NCBI GenBank assembly: GCA_964230195.1
Contig: CAXRGH010000267.1
Span: 1-42,291, forward strand
Length of the DNA: 42,291 bases
Source of the DNA: CAXRGH01 sp964230195
GTDB lineage: Bacteria > Pseudomonadota > Gammaproteobacteria > Enterobacterales > Alteromonadaceae
Direction of reading: 5' to 3'
Under the pieces are notes generated by a model. The model ran no database searches, was not told where the DNA came from, and saw nothing but the letters and a program-made list of their open reading frames with translations. The first letter of the stretch is position 1. Each line of letters opens with the position of its first letter. The position numbers were made by a program, and so were the translations under genes. Positions 9,234 to 17,102 of this stretch are shown in pieces.

Positions 9234-10418
9234 TTAATGACGATTCGGTTTTAAATTATCACTAGTAATTCCAAACTTTTTCGGGTCTCGCATCACGTCT
9301 CTGATGGTGGAATAATGCGGGAATCGTTTCCAACTAATGTCTTTTTTGTCACCTTTCTTTAGTTCGGTCTTAAATTTAACCAGGAAAGTCCAATCGCTGC
9401 GCCCATAATGAGCTAAGCCCCAGTTGAATCCTTGGCCGTCCGCGGGGTCGTCAAATTTATCCGCAATAAACGCACCGCCCGCTGGAGGGAGATCTTCGAG
9501 TTTGCTCATTACCTCAAAATTAACCCCATCTTCAGTGTATTGAACGGTGTCTTTTTCTGGACCAGCCCAATCAACAATCGCTGCAATACCTTTACCCCAA
9601 GGCCATACCCATACTTCATGCCCACTGTTAGTGATTGGATTTAACGGGCTCTTAACATACGGACCCTCAGGATGATCAGCAACCGCAACACCCCACTTTG
9701 AATCAGCCCACATGGCATCGCCGATACCGTGACCTTTATAATACAGCCAGTATTTACCCCAGCGCGGAATGACAGCTGGATCATGGACCATGCGCGAATC
9801 CCAACTCCCTTTCTCAACAGCCACTAAACGATTTTCCCACTTTGGATGCGGCTTCCATTTACCGTCGCGAGTAGGCTCGAGGATTGGCTTGGGTAATTTC
9901 GTCCAAGGACCATCGGGTGAAGACGCTTTTGCCATCGCAACAACGTTAATTTCATATCCAGTCTTACTTTCAGCTTGGTAAGTCAGATAGTAGTGACCCT
10001 CTGCTACTAAAATATTGGTGGTAAAAACGCTGTAGTCATCATACTCACCGTCTTTGCCTCGGGTAACCGCTGCCCCCTGCTCTTCCCAATGGGTACCATC
10101 AGTGCTGGTTGCGTACCAAATATCTGCATTACCCCAACTTAACTTTGTATCCTTAGTTTTTGTGTACCAAACATAATACTTACCATCAACTTGGATAATT
10201 GAACTGGGATCACGACGGTGAACACCTTTTTCATAACCTAGACCAGAAACGGGTTCATAGCTAAAACGTGCGTATAGTGGGTTCTGGCTGTCATCCATTT
10301 TATGACGCTGCATAGCGGCACTTTTCATGACTTGATTTTCGTTACTCTTTGTTAAAGAGCAAGCAGTGACGGTTGTTGAAACGACTAATGCTGCCAGTAG
10401 GCCATGTAACAATTTCAT
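9234..10418 (-). CDS. GH117-like alpha-L-(3,6-anhydro)galactosidase family lipoprotein
   Basis: This 394-aa five-bladed beta-propeller glycosidase is of GH117 type; the family is known for removing terminal 3,6-anhydro-L-galactose from neoagaro-oligosaccharides. A lipobox-like V-T-A-C (Cys20) ends a hydrophobic leader. Motifs are H-R-R-D-P-S-S (Asp70), M-V-H-D-P-A-V (Asp213) and S-G-H-E-V-W (His267, Glu268). Their spacing matches the two aspartates and adjacent His-Glu pair of characterised GH117 enzymes. An AAGGTGA ribosome site supports the start. It lies between two GH29 genes, separated from the upstream one by a terminator and its own promoter region. GH117 members differ in specificity, so another alpha-L-galactoside substrate is possible. 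Confidence 0.85.
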   Translation of the reverse strand: MKLLHGLLAALVVSTTVTACSLTKSNENQVMKSAAMQRHKMDDSQNPLYARFSYEPVSGLGYEKGVHRRDPSSIIQVDGKYYVWYTKTKDTKLSWGNADIWYATSTDGTHWEEQGAAVTRGKDGEYDDYSVFTTNILVAEGHYYLTYQAESKTGYEINVVAMAKASSPDGPWTKLPKPILEPTRDGKWKPHPKWENRLVAVEKGSWDSRMVHDPAVIPRWGKYWLYYKGHGIGDAMWADSKWGVAVADHPEGPYVKSPLNPITNSGHEVWVWPWGKGIAAIVDWAGPEKDTVQYTEDGVNFEVMSKLEDLPPAGGAFIADKFDDPADGQGFNWGLAHYGRSDWTFLVKFKTELKKGDKKDISWKRFPHYSTIRDVMRDPKKFGITSDNLKPNRH

Positions 10419-10671
10419 TATTCACCTTTATTTTGTAGATTGTTGACAAGAAGTGTACGCAATCTGGCTGACATATCAATACCTAAATGTGAAATTTATA
10501 TACATTTTCATTACATTTGTAACGAAAAGATTGAGTTTGTCAGCGAACTCATGCAGACGTATATAAACAGTGGGGAGGTCACCTACCTCGATGTAATACG
10601 CGGCGGATGTGACATTGGTAATGCGTTAACCCAATCAAGGTGTGATATTTCTACTCTCAAATACCACTAAT
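10419..10671 (-). promoter_or_regulatory. Promoter region of the GH117 gene with TGTAA-type repeats
   Basis: This non-coding stretch lies between the GH117 start and the terminator of GH29 copy 2. It holds AAATGT-N11-ACATTT (10485-10507) and the 12-base palindrome TTACA-TT-TGTAA (10511-10522). These are variants of the TGTAAA word seen before other genes of the locus. No gene is apparent here. Confidence 0.35.
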
Positions 10672-10705
10672 AAAAAAAAGCCCGTCATAAATGACAGGCG
10701 TTTTT
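10672..10705 (-). terminator. Terminator of GH29 copy 2
   Basis: The hairpin GCC-C-GTCA / TGAC-A-GGC (10680-10687 with 10692-10699, one mismatch, 4-nt loop) is followed on the minus strand by a run of eight T. It lies 30-60 bases after the GH29 stop. Confidence 0.8.
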
Positions 10706-10734
10706 GATGCTAGTAGCTGATTTATGTCAGCGTT

Positions 10735-12264
10735 TTATTTGGCGTTAGCAAACTTCAATGCCCACATATATAGGGATGGCGCTCTACCCGGTACAAATGT
10801 TGGAAGCGTGACTTCAACACCACCTTTCACTTTTTTGTACGCTAGGGGCTTATCATGGCCTAGCATTGTGATAACGGTCTTGTCAGAAACCTGTAGATCG
10901 TCAACAACGATTTTTCCAGATTCAGGCCATGCCGGCATAATGCCATAAACATTACCTTCTTTCTGAGAGAAGTATAGTTCTTTTACTGCATTGCCTGGCT
11001 TAGGGTTGATGGTCAATTCAAACACATCATAACCACCATGACGACGATCACCGAAGCTTTCTTCATCAGAGAAACCCGGGTTTTTACCTTCTGACCATTG
11101 GGTGTCTTTGATCCACGGGCGAGTATCGTAAATAGCTTCACCGTTAACATCCATCCACTTACCAATTTCGATCAGACGGTCTTCCATAATGACAGGAATT
11201 CGACCATCCGCAGTTGGGCCAACATCGAGTAGGAAGTTTCCGCCACGGCTAACAATGTCCACCAACATGAAAATCAGTTGTTTCGAAGAGCTGTAATCTT
11301 CAAGTGTTTCTACACGGTTGAAACCAAAAGAGAAGCCAACACCGCGGTTTTCTTCCCAAGGACGGCTACCATCAGAAAGTCCAGCACCGTATTCAGTGGT
11401 GTAATAACCACCGTGATTTTTACGTACTTTACCCCAACGGTCATTGAACACGACATCGTCTTTTACTGGTGATTCGTCAACCAACCAATCAAGGAATTCA
11501 ACACTACGCCATTTTGAATAGTGCATGATCCAGTCACCGTCAGTGAAAAGAACCGCAGGTTCATATTTATTTACCAACTCATACATTTGTGGAAGCATGA
11601 CTTTATCTACATACTCATCACGGCTTTTTTCCCAAACTGGATTGAACCAATCCCATAAGGAGTAATAAAGCCCCATGCGCACACCTGTGGCGTTAACAGC
11701 GTCTGTCAATTCACCAACGATGTCACGTTTTGGACCCACTTCCATACTGTTCCATGGATAACCAAAACTCTCAGATGCTTCTTTATTCGGCCAAAGAGTA
11801 TAACCATCATGGTGCTTTGAAGTTAGGACAACGTATTTAGCACCCGACGCTTTGAACATATTTGCCCAATGTTCCGCATCAAACAAATCGGCTGTGAACT
11901 CTGGAGCAAATTCTTGATACGTTTTGTCACCGTAATGTTCTTCGTGAAAAGCCACGGTCTTGTCATGGCGGAATTGCTTTTTAGCTGCAACTGGGAAAGC
12001 GTCTTTGTTGTGCCAATACCACTCAGAGTACATGCCTTTCGGCGCATAAGAAGGAACCGCATAAACACCCCAATGGATGAAGATACCAAACTTGGCGTCT
12101 TGCCACCACTTGGGTACTGGACGTGCATCTAGTTTCGCCCAATCTTTTACCGCTAGTTCGTTGTCTGAATACTTGCCAGTTTGTTGGTTATTATCCTTTT
12201 TAACGTCTGCGGCGCTTAAACAAGCACTCATTAACGCACTCATTAATACAATAGAAAGTCTCAT
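10735..12264 (-). CDS. GH29 alpha-L-fucosidase-family lipoprotein (copy 2, classical)
   Basis: This 509-aa GH29 enzyme has the most canonical family motifs of the three copies: D-A-K-F-G-I-F-I-H-W-G (56-66), S-K-H-H-D-G-Y (149-155), V-G-P-K-R-D (177-181 region) and L-F-T-D-G-D-W (239-245), with Asp242 as the predicted nucleophile. The lipobox L-M-S-A-C puts the lipid anchor at Cys15. The C-terminal part is a beta-sandwich. GAGGG just upstream supports the start. It is divergent from the L-galactose operon and shares its 495-base control region. It likely removes terminal alpha-L-fucose or, given the neighbouring pathway, alpha-L-galactose. Family call strong, sugar inferred. Confidence 0.92.
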   Translation of the reverse strand: MRLSIVLMSALMSACLSAADVKKDNNQQTGKYSDNELAVKDWAKLDARPVPKWWQDAKFGIFIHWGVYAVPSYAPKGMYSEWYWHNKDAFPVAAKKQFRHDKTVAFHEEHYGDKTYQEFAPEFTADLFDAEHWANMFKASGAKYVVLTSKHHDGYTLWPNKEASESFGYPWNSMEVGPKRDIVGELTDAVNATGVRMGLYYSLWDWFNPVWEKSRDEYVDKVMLPQMYELVNKYEPAVLFTDGDWIMHYSKWRSVEFLDWLVDESPVKDDVVFNDRWGKVRKNHGGYYTTEYGAGLSDGSRPWEENRGVGFSFGFNRVETLEDYSSSKQLIFMLVDIVSRGGNFLLDVGPTADGRIPVIMEDRLIEIGKWMDVNGEAIYDTRPWIKDTQWSEGKNPGFSDEESFGDRRHGGYDVFELTINPKPGNAVKELYFSQKEGNVYGIMPAWPESGKIVVDDLQVSDKTVITMLGHDKPLAYKKVKGGVEVTLPTFVPGRAPSLYMWALKFANAK

Positions 12265-12759
12265 GTAACCCTCGTTATCCTCGTTAAACTAAATTTAAGT
12301 CGTTTACTGCTAAGCACCGACTGCCTTTTCTAGTTAATATACAGAACTTTGTTAGCAATTTGAATCATACCCTTTACAATTCATTGAAAAAAAACTCATT
12401 TTTAGTTCAATTTTTATACAAAAAATAGACTTTTTTACCGCTCGCACACGAAAAAAGCACCACAATGTAAATGGTTAATTTACATTTTGATAGGTTATAA
12501 ATAATCACCAAAAAGCCTATTTATATTGATGTTTAAAGATTCAACGGGTAAAATCGCCTGAAGTTAAAGGTAGCAGAAAAGTCTATTTTAACAATTCTGT
12601 TACAGTGTTGTTAGAATTAGCTTTTCAAACCTTTAAAAAAACTGTATTTTATAGTTAAAGAACATTTTAGCACTTTTCCATTCGATAGAGTGCTATCAAG
12701 ACAGTATACGACGCGCTGCTCCAGCAACGCCTCGCATAAATTTGAATAGGACACGAATA
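12265..12759. promoter_or_regulatory. Divergent control region between GH29 copy 2 and the L-galactose operon
   Basis: This AT-rich, non-coding stretch of 495 bases lies between genes leaving in opposite directions. It contains a perfect inverted repeat at 12464-12486 (listed separately) and a second one, AATTCT-N14-AGAATT, at 12593-12618. A possible promoter for the operon is TTGTTA near 12608 with TTTAAA about 18 bases later, but this is weak. I see no gene or RNA in it. Confidence 0.45.
12464..12486. promoter_or_regulatory. Candidate operator: perfect 9-base inverted repeat
   Basis: AATGTAAAT-N5-ATTTACATT is a perfect palindrome with 9-base arms. It lies in the divergent control region, about 200 bases upstream of GH29 copy 2 and 275 upstream of the L-galactose operon. 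A related pair with arms about one helical turn further apart is in front of the TonB-dependent receptor. The GntR/FCD protein encoded at 20747 is the obvious candidate binder. Confidence 0.5.
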
Positions 12760-13776
12760 ATGAAATCGATTGTATGTACCCAGCCTGGTGAACTTGTCTA
12801 TCAAGACTCTGCTATCCCTGAGCCAAAAGAAGGCGAAGTTCGAGTAAAAATTAAATGTATTGGTGTTTGTGGTACTGACATCCACGCATACGGTGGTAAT
12901 CAGCCGTTTTTTAGTTATCCACGTGTACTTGGCCATGAACTCTCAGGCGTTGTTGATAAGGTTGGCGAAGGTGCCGACGTAGCCGTTGGAACAGCAGCTT
13001 ACGTTATTCCTTACCTGCACTGCGGTGAGTGTGTTGCATGTCGTCGTGGTCGTACAAACTGTTGTACCAATATTGAAGTTATTGGTGTACACAAAGACGG
13101 TGGTATGTGTGAGTATCTATGTGTTCCTGCAAGTCACATTGTTCCAGCTGATGGCCTATCGTTTGACCAATTAGCGGTTGTTGAATGTCTTGCTATTGGT
13201 GCACACGCAGTGCGCCGCGCCGAAGTTGATGAATTTGATACAGTGATGGTGCTAGGTGCTGGCCCTATCGGTCTTGGTGCAGCTCAATTTGCTAAAGTTA
13301 CCGGCGCAAAAGTATTTATTGCAGACGTCAGCGAACAACGTCTTGGTTTCTGTGAAGATAACTACAACTTTGATGGCCATGTTGATTGTAAAGGTGATGT
13401 TGATGCGCAATTACAAGCACTGACTAACGGCGAATATCCGACGGTTATCATTGATGCAACTGGTAACCCTAAAGCAATGGAGTCAACGATTGGTTGGTTA
13501 GCACATGGCGGACGTATTGCATTCGTTAGTGTTGTTAAAGCGGATATCAGCTTCAATGACCCTGAGTTCCACAAGCGTGAGACAACCTTGCTAGGTAGCC
13601 GAAATGCAACAAAACAAGATTTCGAACACGTGGTTGCGTGCATGCGCGACGGCAGTGTCAAAGCAAGCACCATGATCACACACAAAACAGGCTTCTCTGA
13701 GTTCACAGAAACCTTTAAAGAATGGGTTAAGCCGGGCTCAGGTGTCGTGAAAGCAGTTATCGAGCTTGAAGACTAA
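12760..13776 (+). CDS. Zinc-dependent dehydrogenase, probable L-galactonate 5-dehydrogenase (LgoD-like)
   Basis: This 338-aa medium-chain zinc alcohol dehydrogenase is proposed to oxidise L-galactonate at C5 to D-tagaturonate in the cytoplasm. Catalytic-zinc residues are Cys37 (G-V-C-G-T-D), His59-Glu60 (L-G-H-E) and Glu142. Structural-zinc cysteines are 88, 91, 94 and 102. The NAD-binding motif G-A-G-P-I-G is at 166-171. The ATG at 12760 is chosen because AGGA lies 8 bases upstream and the N-terminus then matches the family; an in-frame TTG at 12742 would add six residues. E. coli LgoD (L-galactonate oxidoreductase) has the same fold and nearly the same length. It is first in the eight-gene operon, so its position supports the role, but L-threonine or polyol dehydrogenase activity cannot be excluded by sequence alone. 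Confidence 0.82.
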   Translation: MKSIVCTQPGELVYQDSAIPEPKEGEVRVKIKCIGVCGTDIHAYGGNQPFFSYPRVLGHELSGVVDKVGEGADVAVGTAAYVIPYLHCGECVACRRGRTNCCTNIEVIGVHKDGGMCEYLCVPASHIVPADGLSFDQLAVVECLAIGAHAVRRAEVDEFDTVMVLGAGPIGLGAAQFAKVTGAKVFIADVSEQRLGFCEDNYNFDGHVDCKGDVDAQLQALTNGEYPTVIIDATGNPKAMESTIGWLAHGGRIAFVSVVKADISFNDPEFHKRETTLLGSRNATKQDFEHVVACMRDGSVKASTMITHKTGFSEFTETFKEWVKPGSGVVKAVIELED

Positions 13777-13785
13777 GGACACATC

Positions 13786-14619
13786 ATGCGCATAGATGCA
13801 CATCATCATCTGTGGAACTACGATCCCGTCGAATACGACTGGATCGATGACAGTATGGCAGTGATCGCCAAGGACTTCACTCCAGAAGCCTTGGTTGCAA
13901 CGTTGAAAGCAAATGACATTGATGCCGCGATTACGGTTCAAGCAAGACAAACCATTGAGGAGACTCAGTGGTTGTTGTCGTTAGCAGACAGAACACCAGA
14001 AATGATTGGTGTCGTCGGTTGGATTGATTTAAGAGCCGATGATATAGCCACCCAAGTTGCTGAGTTTAAGGAACACCCCAAACTCGTTGGTTTTAGACAC
14101 GTTATCCAAGGCGAGTCTGATCCAGGATTCATGGCAAATCCATCATTCATTCATGGCTTACAATGCCTGGCAGATAACAACCTCTGTTACGACCTACTCA
14201 TTTTTGCTCATCAATTGCCAGCATCCATTGAAATGTTAAAGGCGGTTCCAAACCTTCGTGTCGTCGTCGACCATATCGCCAAACCCGATATTAAAGGCGG
14301 AACAGACTTCGACACCTGGGCCGCAAATATGCACGAAATCGCCGCCCTTCCTGGCGTCCATTGTAAAGTGTCAGGTATGATTACTGAGGCAGACTGGGCA
14401 AATTGGAGTGAACAAGAGCTAGCGCGCTATCTCGATGTTATCTTTGACGCTTTTAGCTGGGAGCGCATCATGTTTGGCTCTGATTGGCCTGTTTGTTTGG
14501 TTGCGGGTGAATATTCAGCGGTCAAAGGGATTATTTCCAACTACATTAATACATTATCACCTGAACAGCAGGCCGCTGTGATGGGTGGAAATGCTAAACA
14601 ATTTTATCAGATTAAATAA
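13786..14619 (+). CDS. Amidohydrolase-family sugar lactonase, probable L-galactono-lactonase
   Basis: This 277-aa TIM-barrel amidohydrolase is of the COG3618 type that includes L-fuconolactonase and L-rhamnono-lactonase. It should open the aldonolactone made by the dehydrogenase at 14631. Metal-site and catalytic candidates are the N-terminal D-A-H-H-H-L-W (His6, His8), His142, V-D-H-I-A-K-P (His163) and F-G-S-D-W-P (Asp233). It has a good AAGGA ribosome site, lies 9 bases after the preceding gene and 11 before the next. Its preference for L-galactonolactone over L-fuconolactone is inferred from the downstream enzymes. Confidence 0.85.
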   Translation: MRIDAHHHLWNYDPVEYDWIDDSMAVIAKDFTPEALVATLKANDIDAAITVQARQTIEETQWLLSLADRTPEMIGVVGWIDLRADDIATQVAEFKEHPKLVGFRHVIQGESDPGFMANPSFIHGLQCLADNNLCYDLLIFAHQLPASIEMLKAVPNLRVVVDHIAKPDIKGGTDFDTWAANMHEIAALPGVHCKVSGMITEADWANWSEQELARYLDVIFDAFSWERIMFGSDWPVCLVAGEYSAVKGIISNYINTLSPEQQAAVMGGNAKQFYQIK

Positions 14620-14630
14620 GGGGTAACCCC

Positions 14631-15569
14631 ATGCAATACAACACGTTAGGTAAAACCGGATTAGAAGTATCGAAGCTTAGTTACGGCGCATCGCCACTCG
14701 GCAGTGTATTCAGAAATATCAGTGAAGCTGAAGGTATCCGTACAGTACACACAGCAATTGACATGGGCATCAACTTGATTGATGTATCTCCGTATTATGG
14801 TCTGACAGTTGCTGAAACCGTACTCGGTAAGGCACTAAAAACAATTCCTCGTGACAAATACATCTTGTCATCAAAAGCGGGTCGTTACGGCGGTGAATTC
14901 AAAGATTTTGACTTTTCAGCGGCTCGTATTGAAAAATCGCTAGAAGAAAGTCTTGAACGTCTTGGTACTGACCATCTCGACATCCTGTTCTTACACGACA
15001 TTGAATTCGGTAACTTCCAGCAAGTATTTGATGAAGCATTACCCTGTCTTCAATCGTTAAAAGACCAAGGTAAAGTGCGTTACATTGGTGTGACAGGTTA
15101 TCCACTCAAAGTGTTTTCAGAAACACTGAAAAGCGGAATTGACATTGACGCCATCCTTACCTATTGCCGTTATGCACTTCATGACACGTCTCTTGAAAGC
15201 ATCATCCCTGCGTTAAAAGAGAAAGGTGTTGGTATCATCAATGCTTCACCAACGGCAATGGGCGTTCTCACTGAGCGTGGTGCGCCAGATTGGCACCCAG
15301 GAAGCGCTGCATTGGCCGAGGCTGGTAAAAAAGCCATCGCTTTATGTCAAGCAAAAGGCGTTAATATCACTGAACTTGCAATGCAATATGCAACTGCGCA
15401 CCCAGACATTGCTTCAACACTTGTTGGAACAGCAAATCCAGACAACATCGTTAAAAATGTGAAATGGGTAGAAGGTGAAATGGATACAGAGCTAGCAGAA
15501 GAAGTTGCAGAACTGTTTAAAGGCATCGACAACACTTGGCCTTCAGGTCACCCAGAAAACCAAGACTAA
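14631..15569 (+). CDS. Aldo/keto reductase, probable L-galactose 1-dehydrogenase
   Basis: This 312-aa aldo/keto reductase has the tetrad Asp51, Tyr56, Lys82 and His122. From memory, its sequence follows plant L-galactose dehydrogenase (vitamin C pathway) closely in several blocks: G-A-S-P-L-G-S-V-F (19-27), S-P-Y-Y-G (53-57), the D-F-S-A-R-I run, H-D-I-E-F-G (122-127), A-S-P-T-A-M-G-V-L-T-E, W-H-P-G-S and the C-terminal T-W-P-S-G. It should oxidise L-galactose with NAD(P) to L-galactonolactone, the substrate of the neighbouring lactonase. L-fucose, differing only at C6, is a possible side substrate. It has a short gap to both neighbours. Confidence 0.85.
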   Translation: MQYNTLGKTGLEVSKLSYGASPLGSVFRNISEAEGIRTVHTAIDMGINLIDVSPYYGLTVAETVLGKALKTIPRDKYILSSKAGRYGGEFKDFDFSAARIEKSLEESLERLGTDHLDILFLHDIEFGNFQQVFDEALPCLQSLKDQGKVRYIGVTGYPLKVFSETLKSGIDIDAILTYCRYALHDTSLESIIPALKEKGVGIINASPTAMGVLTERGAPDWHPGSAALAEAGKKAIALCQAKGVNITELAMQYATAHPDIASTLVGTANPDNIVKNVKWVEGEMDTELAEEVAELFKGIDNTWPSGHPENQD

Positions 15570-15585
15570 TTTAGCAGGTGGTATT

Positions 15586-17097
15586 ATGTTAATGACAGAA
15601 CTTGAAACTCGCGACGTTCTGCGAGTCCACAAAGATGACAACGTTGTTGTAGCCCTTAAAGATATGACAGCGGGTACCGAGGTTGAGTACGAAGGCGGTA
15701 GTGTTATTTTGTTAGAGGACGTTTCCCGTGGTCACAAAATCGCGATTGCACCGCTAACCGCCGGTGAGCATATTATCAAATATGGTTACTCTATCGGTTA
15801 CACCATTGCCGATGTATCTGTGGGTGCCTGGGTTCACAGCCATAATCTCAAGACTGCATTAACCGGCGAAGCTGAGTATAGCTACAATCCAAGTTTCTTA
15901 GATGACGCCAATACCACTGATGTACCCACCTTCATGGGCTATAAGCGCAGTGAAAACAAAGCGGGCATTCGCAACGAGCTCTGGATTGTTAACAGTGTTG
16001 GTTGCGTTAACCACACCGCAAAGTTTCTTGCTAAACGCTGTGAAAAAGAGCACGCAGGGCGCGCTGATGACTTCGTTGCAGTGACTCACCCTTTCGGCTG
16101 CTCTCAATTAGGTGATGATTTATCAAACACCAAAAATATTCTATCAAGCTTAGCTGCCAACCCGAATGCTGGCGGCGTGCTTTTACTTGGCCTAGGTTGT
16201 GAAAACAACCAGCTGAGTAAGATGATTGAAGACTTACCCGAGCATTTATCTGACCGTATTGCTTACTTCAACACCCAACAAGTGGATGACGAAGAAGAAG
16301 AAGGTATGCGTCATATTGAAGCACTATTGGATAAAATGGACGGTGACAAGCGTGAACCTTGCCCAGTCTCCATGCTAACAGTTGGCATGAAATGTGGAGG
16401 CTCAGATGGTCTAAGTGGTCTTACTGCAAATCCATTAGTTGGTCGTATGTGCGAAAAATTTGCAAGCTATGGTGCCACTGTTTTGCTCACCGAAACACCA
16501 GAGATGTTTGGTGCTGAGCAAGTGTTGATGAACCATGCTTCAGACGAAGGTGTATACGAAAAAATTCAATATTTGGTTAATGACTTCAAACAGTACTTCA
16601 TTGACAACAAACAACCCGTTTACGAAAACCCATCTCCGGGTAACAAAGCCGGTGGCTTAACCACGTTGGAAGAAAAGTCACTTGGTGCAATCCAAAAAGG
16701 TGGTAACGCTGTTGTTAAAGACGTTATTCAATACGGTGAAAAAGTACAAGCATCTGGCGGTATTACCTTACTTCAAGGGCCAGGTAACGATGCCGTATCA
16801 TCTACCGCATTAGCAGCCAGTGGTGCCAACATGATTCTTTTCACCACGGGTCGCGGCACACCTCTCGGTGTACCAGTTCCAACAGTAAAAATTGCCTCCA
16901 ACAGTAATTTAGCAACACGCAAAGCCCATTGGATAGATTTTGATGCGGGTCAAATGTTACGTGTTGATAAAACTCAACAAGAATGCGCTGACGAATTGTT
17001 TGACTTCCTACTCGCGGTTGCTTCTGGCGAAAAGACCAAAAACGAAATTAACGAATTTAAAGAGATTTCCATTTGGAAAGGTGGCGTTACGCTGTAA
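15586..17097 (+). CDS. UxaA-family altronate dehydratase
   Basis: This 503-aa dehydratase of the altronate/galactarate family is proposed to convert D-altronate to 2-keto-3-deoxy-D-gluconate (KDG). An N-terminal SAF domain (about 10-90) carries V-G-A-W-V-H-S-H-N-L (79-88). The catalytic domain shows H-P-F-G-C-S-Q (168-174), G-L-G-C-E-N-N-Q (202-209) and, further on, C-G-G-S-D-G. The start at 15586 follows an AGGTGG and gives a length close to E. coli UxaA; an in-frame ATG two codons later is possible. It is an Fe-dependent family. The operon supplies both the upstream reductase and the downstream kinase and aldolase, which fits this step. Confidence 0.88.
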   Translation: MLMTELETRDVLRVHKDDNVVVALKDMTAGTEVEYEGGSVILLEDVSRGHKIAIAPLTAGEHIIKYGYSIGYTIADVSVGAWVHSHNLKTALTGEAEYSYNPSFLDDANTTDVPTFMGYKRSENKAGIRNELWIVNSVGCVNHTAKFLAKRCEKEHAGRADDFVAVTHPFGCSQLGDDLSNTKNILSSLAANPNAGGVLLLGLGCENNQLSKMIEDLPEHLSDRIAYFNTQQVDDEEEEGMRHIEALLDKMDGDKREPCPVSMLTVGMKCGGSDGLSGLTANPLVGRMCEKFASYGATVLLTETPEMFGAEQVLMNHASDEGVYEKIQYLVNDFKQYFIDNKQPVYENPSPGNKAGGLTTLEEKSLGAIQKGGNAVVKDVIQYGEKVQASGGITLLQGPGNDAVSSTALAASGANMILFTTGRGTPLGVPVPTVKIASNSNLATRKAHWIDFDAGQMLRVDKTQQECADELFDFLLAVASGEKTKNEINEFKEISIWKGGVTL

Positions 17098-17102
17098 CGC
17101 CC

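Noticed and set aside
14620..14630. Small palindrome GGGG-TAA-CCCC just before the aldo/keto reductase start
   Set aside because: It is very short and overlaps the ribosome-binding region; it is more likely chance or a mild translation effect than a regulatory element.
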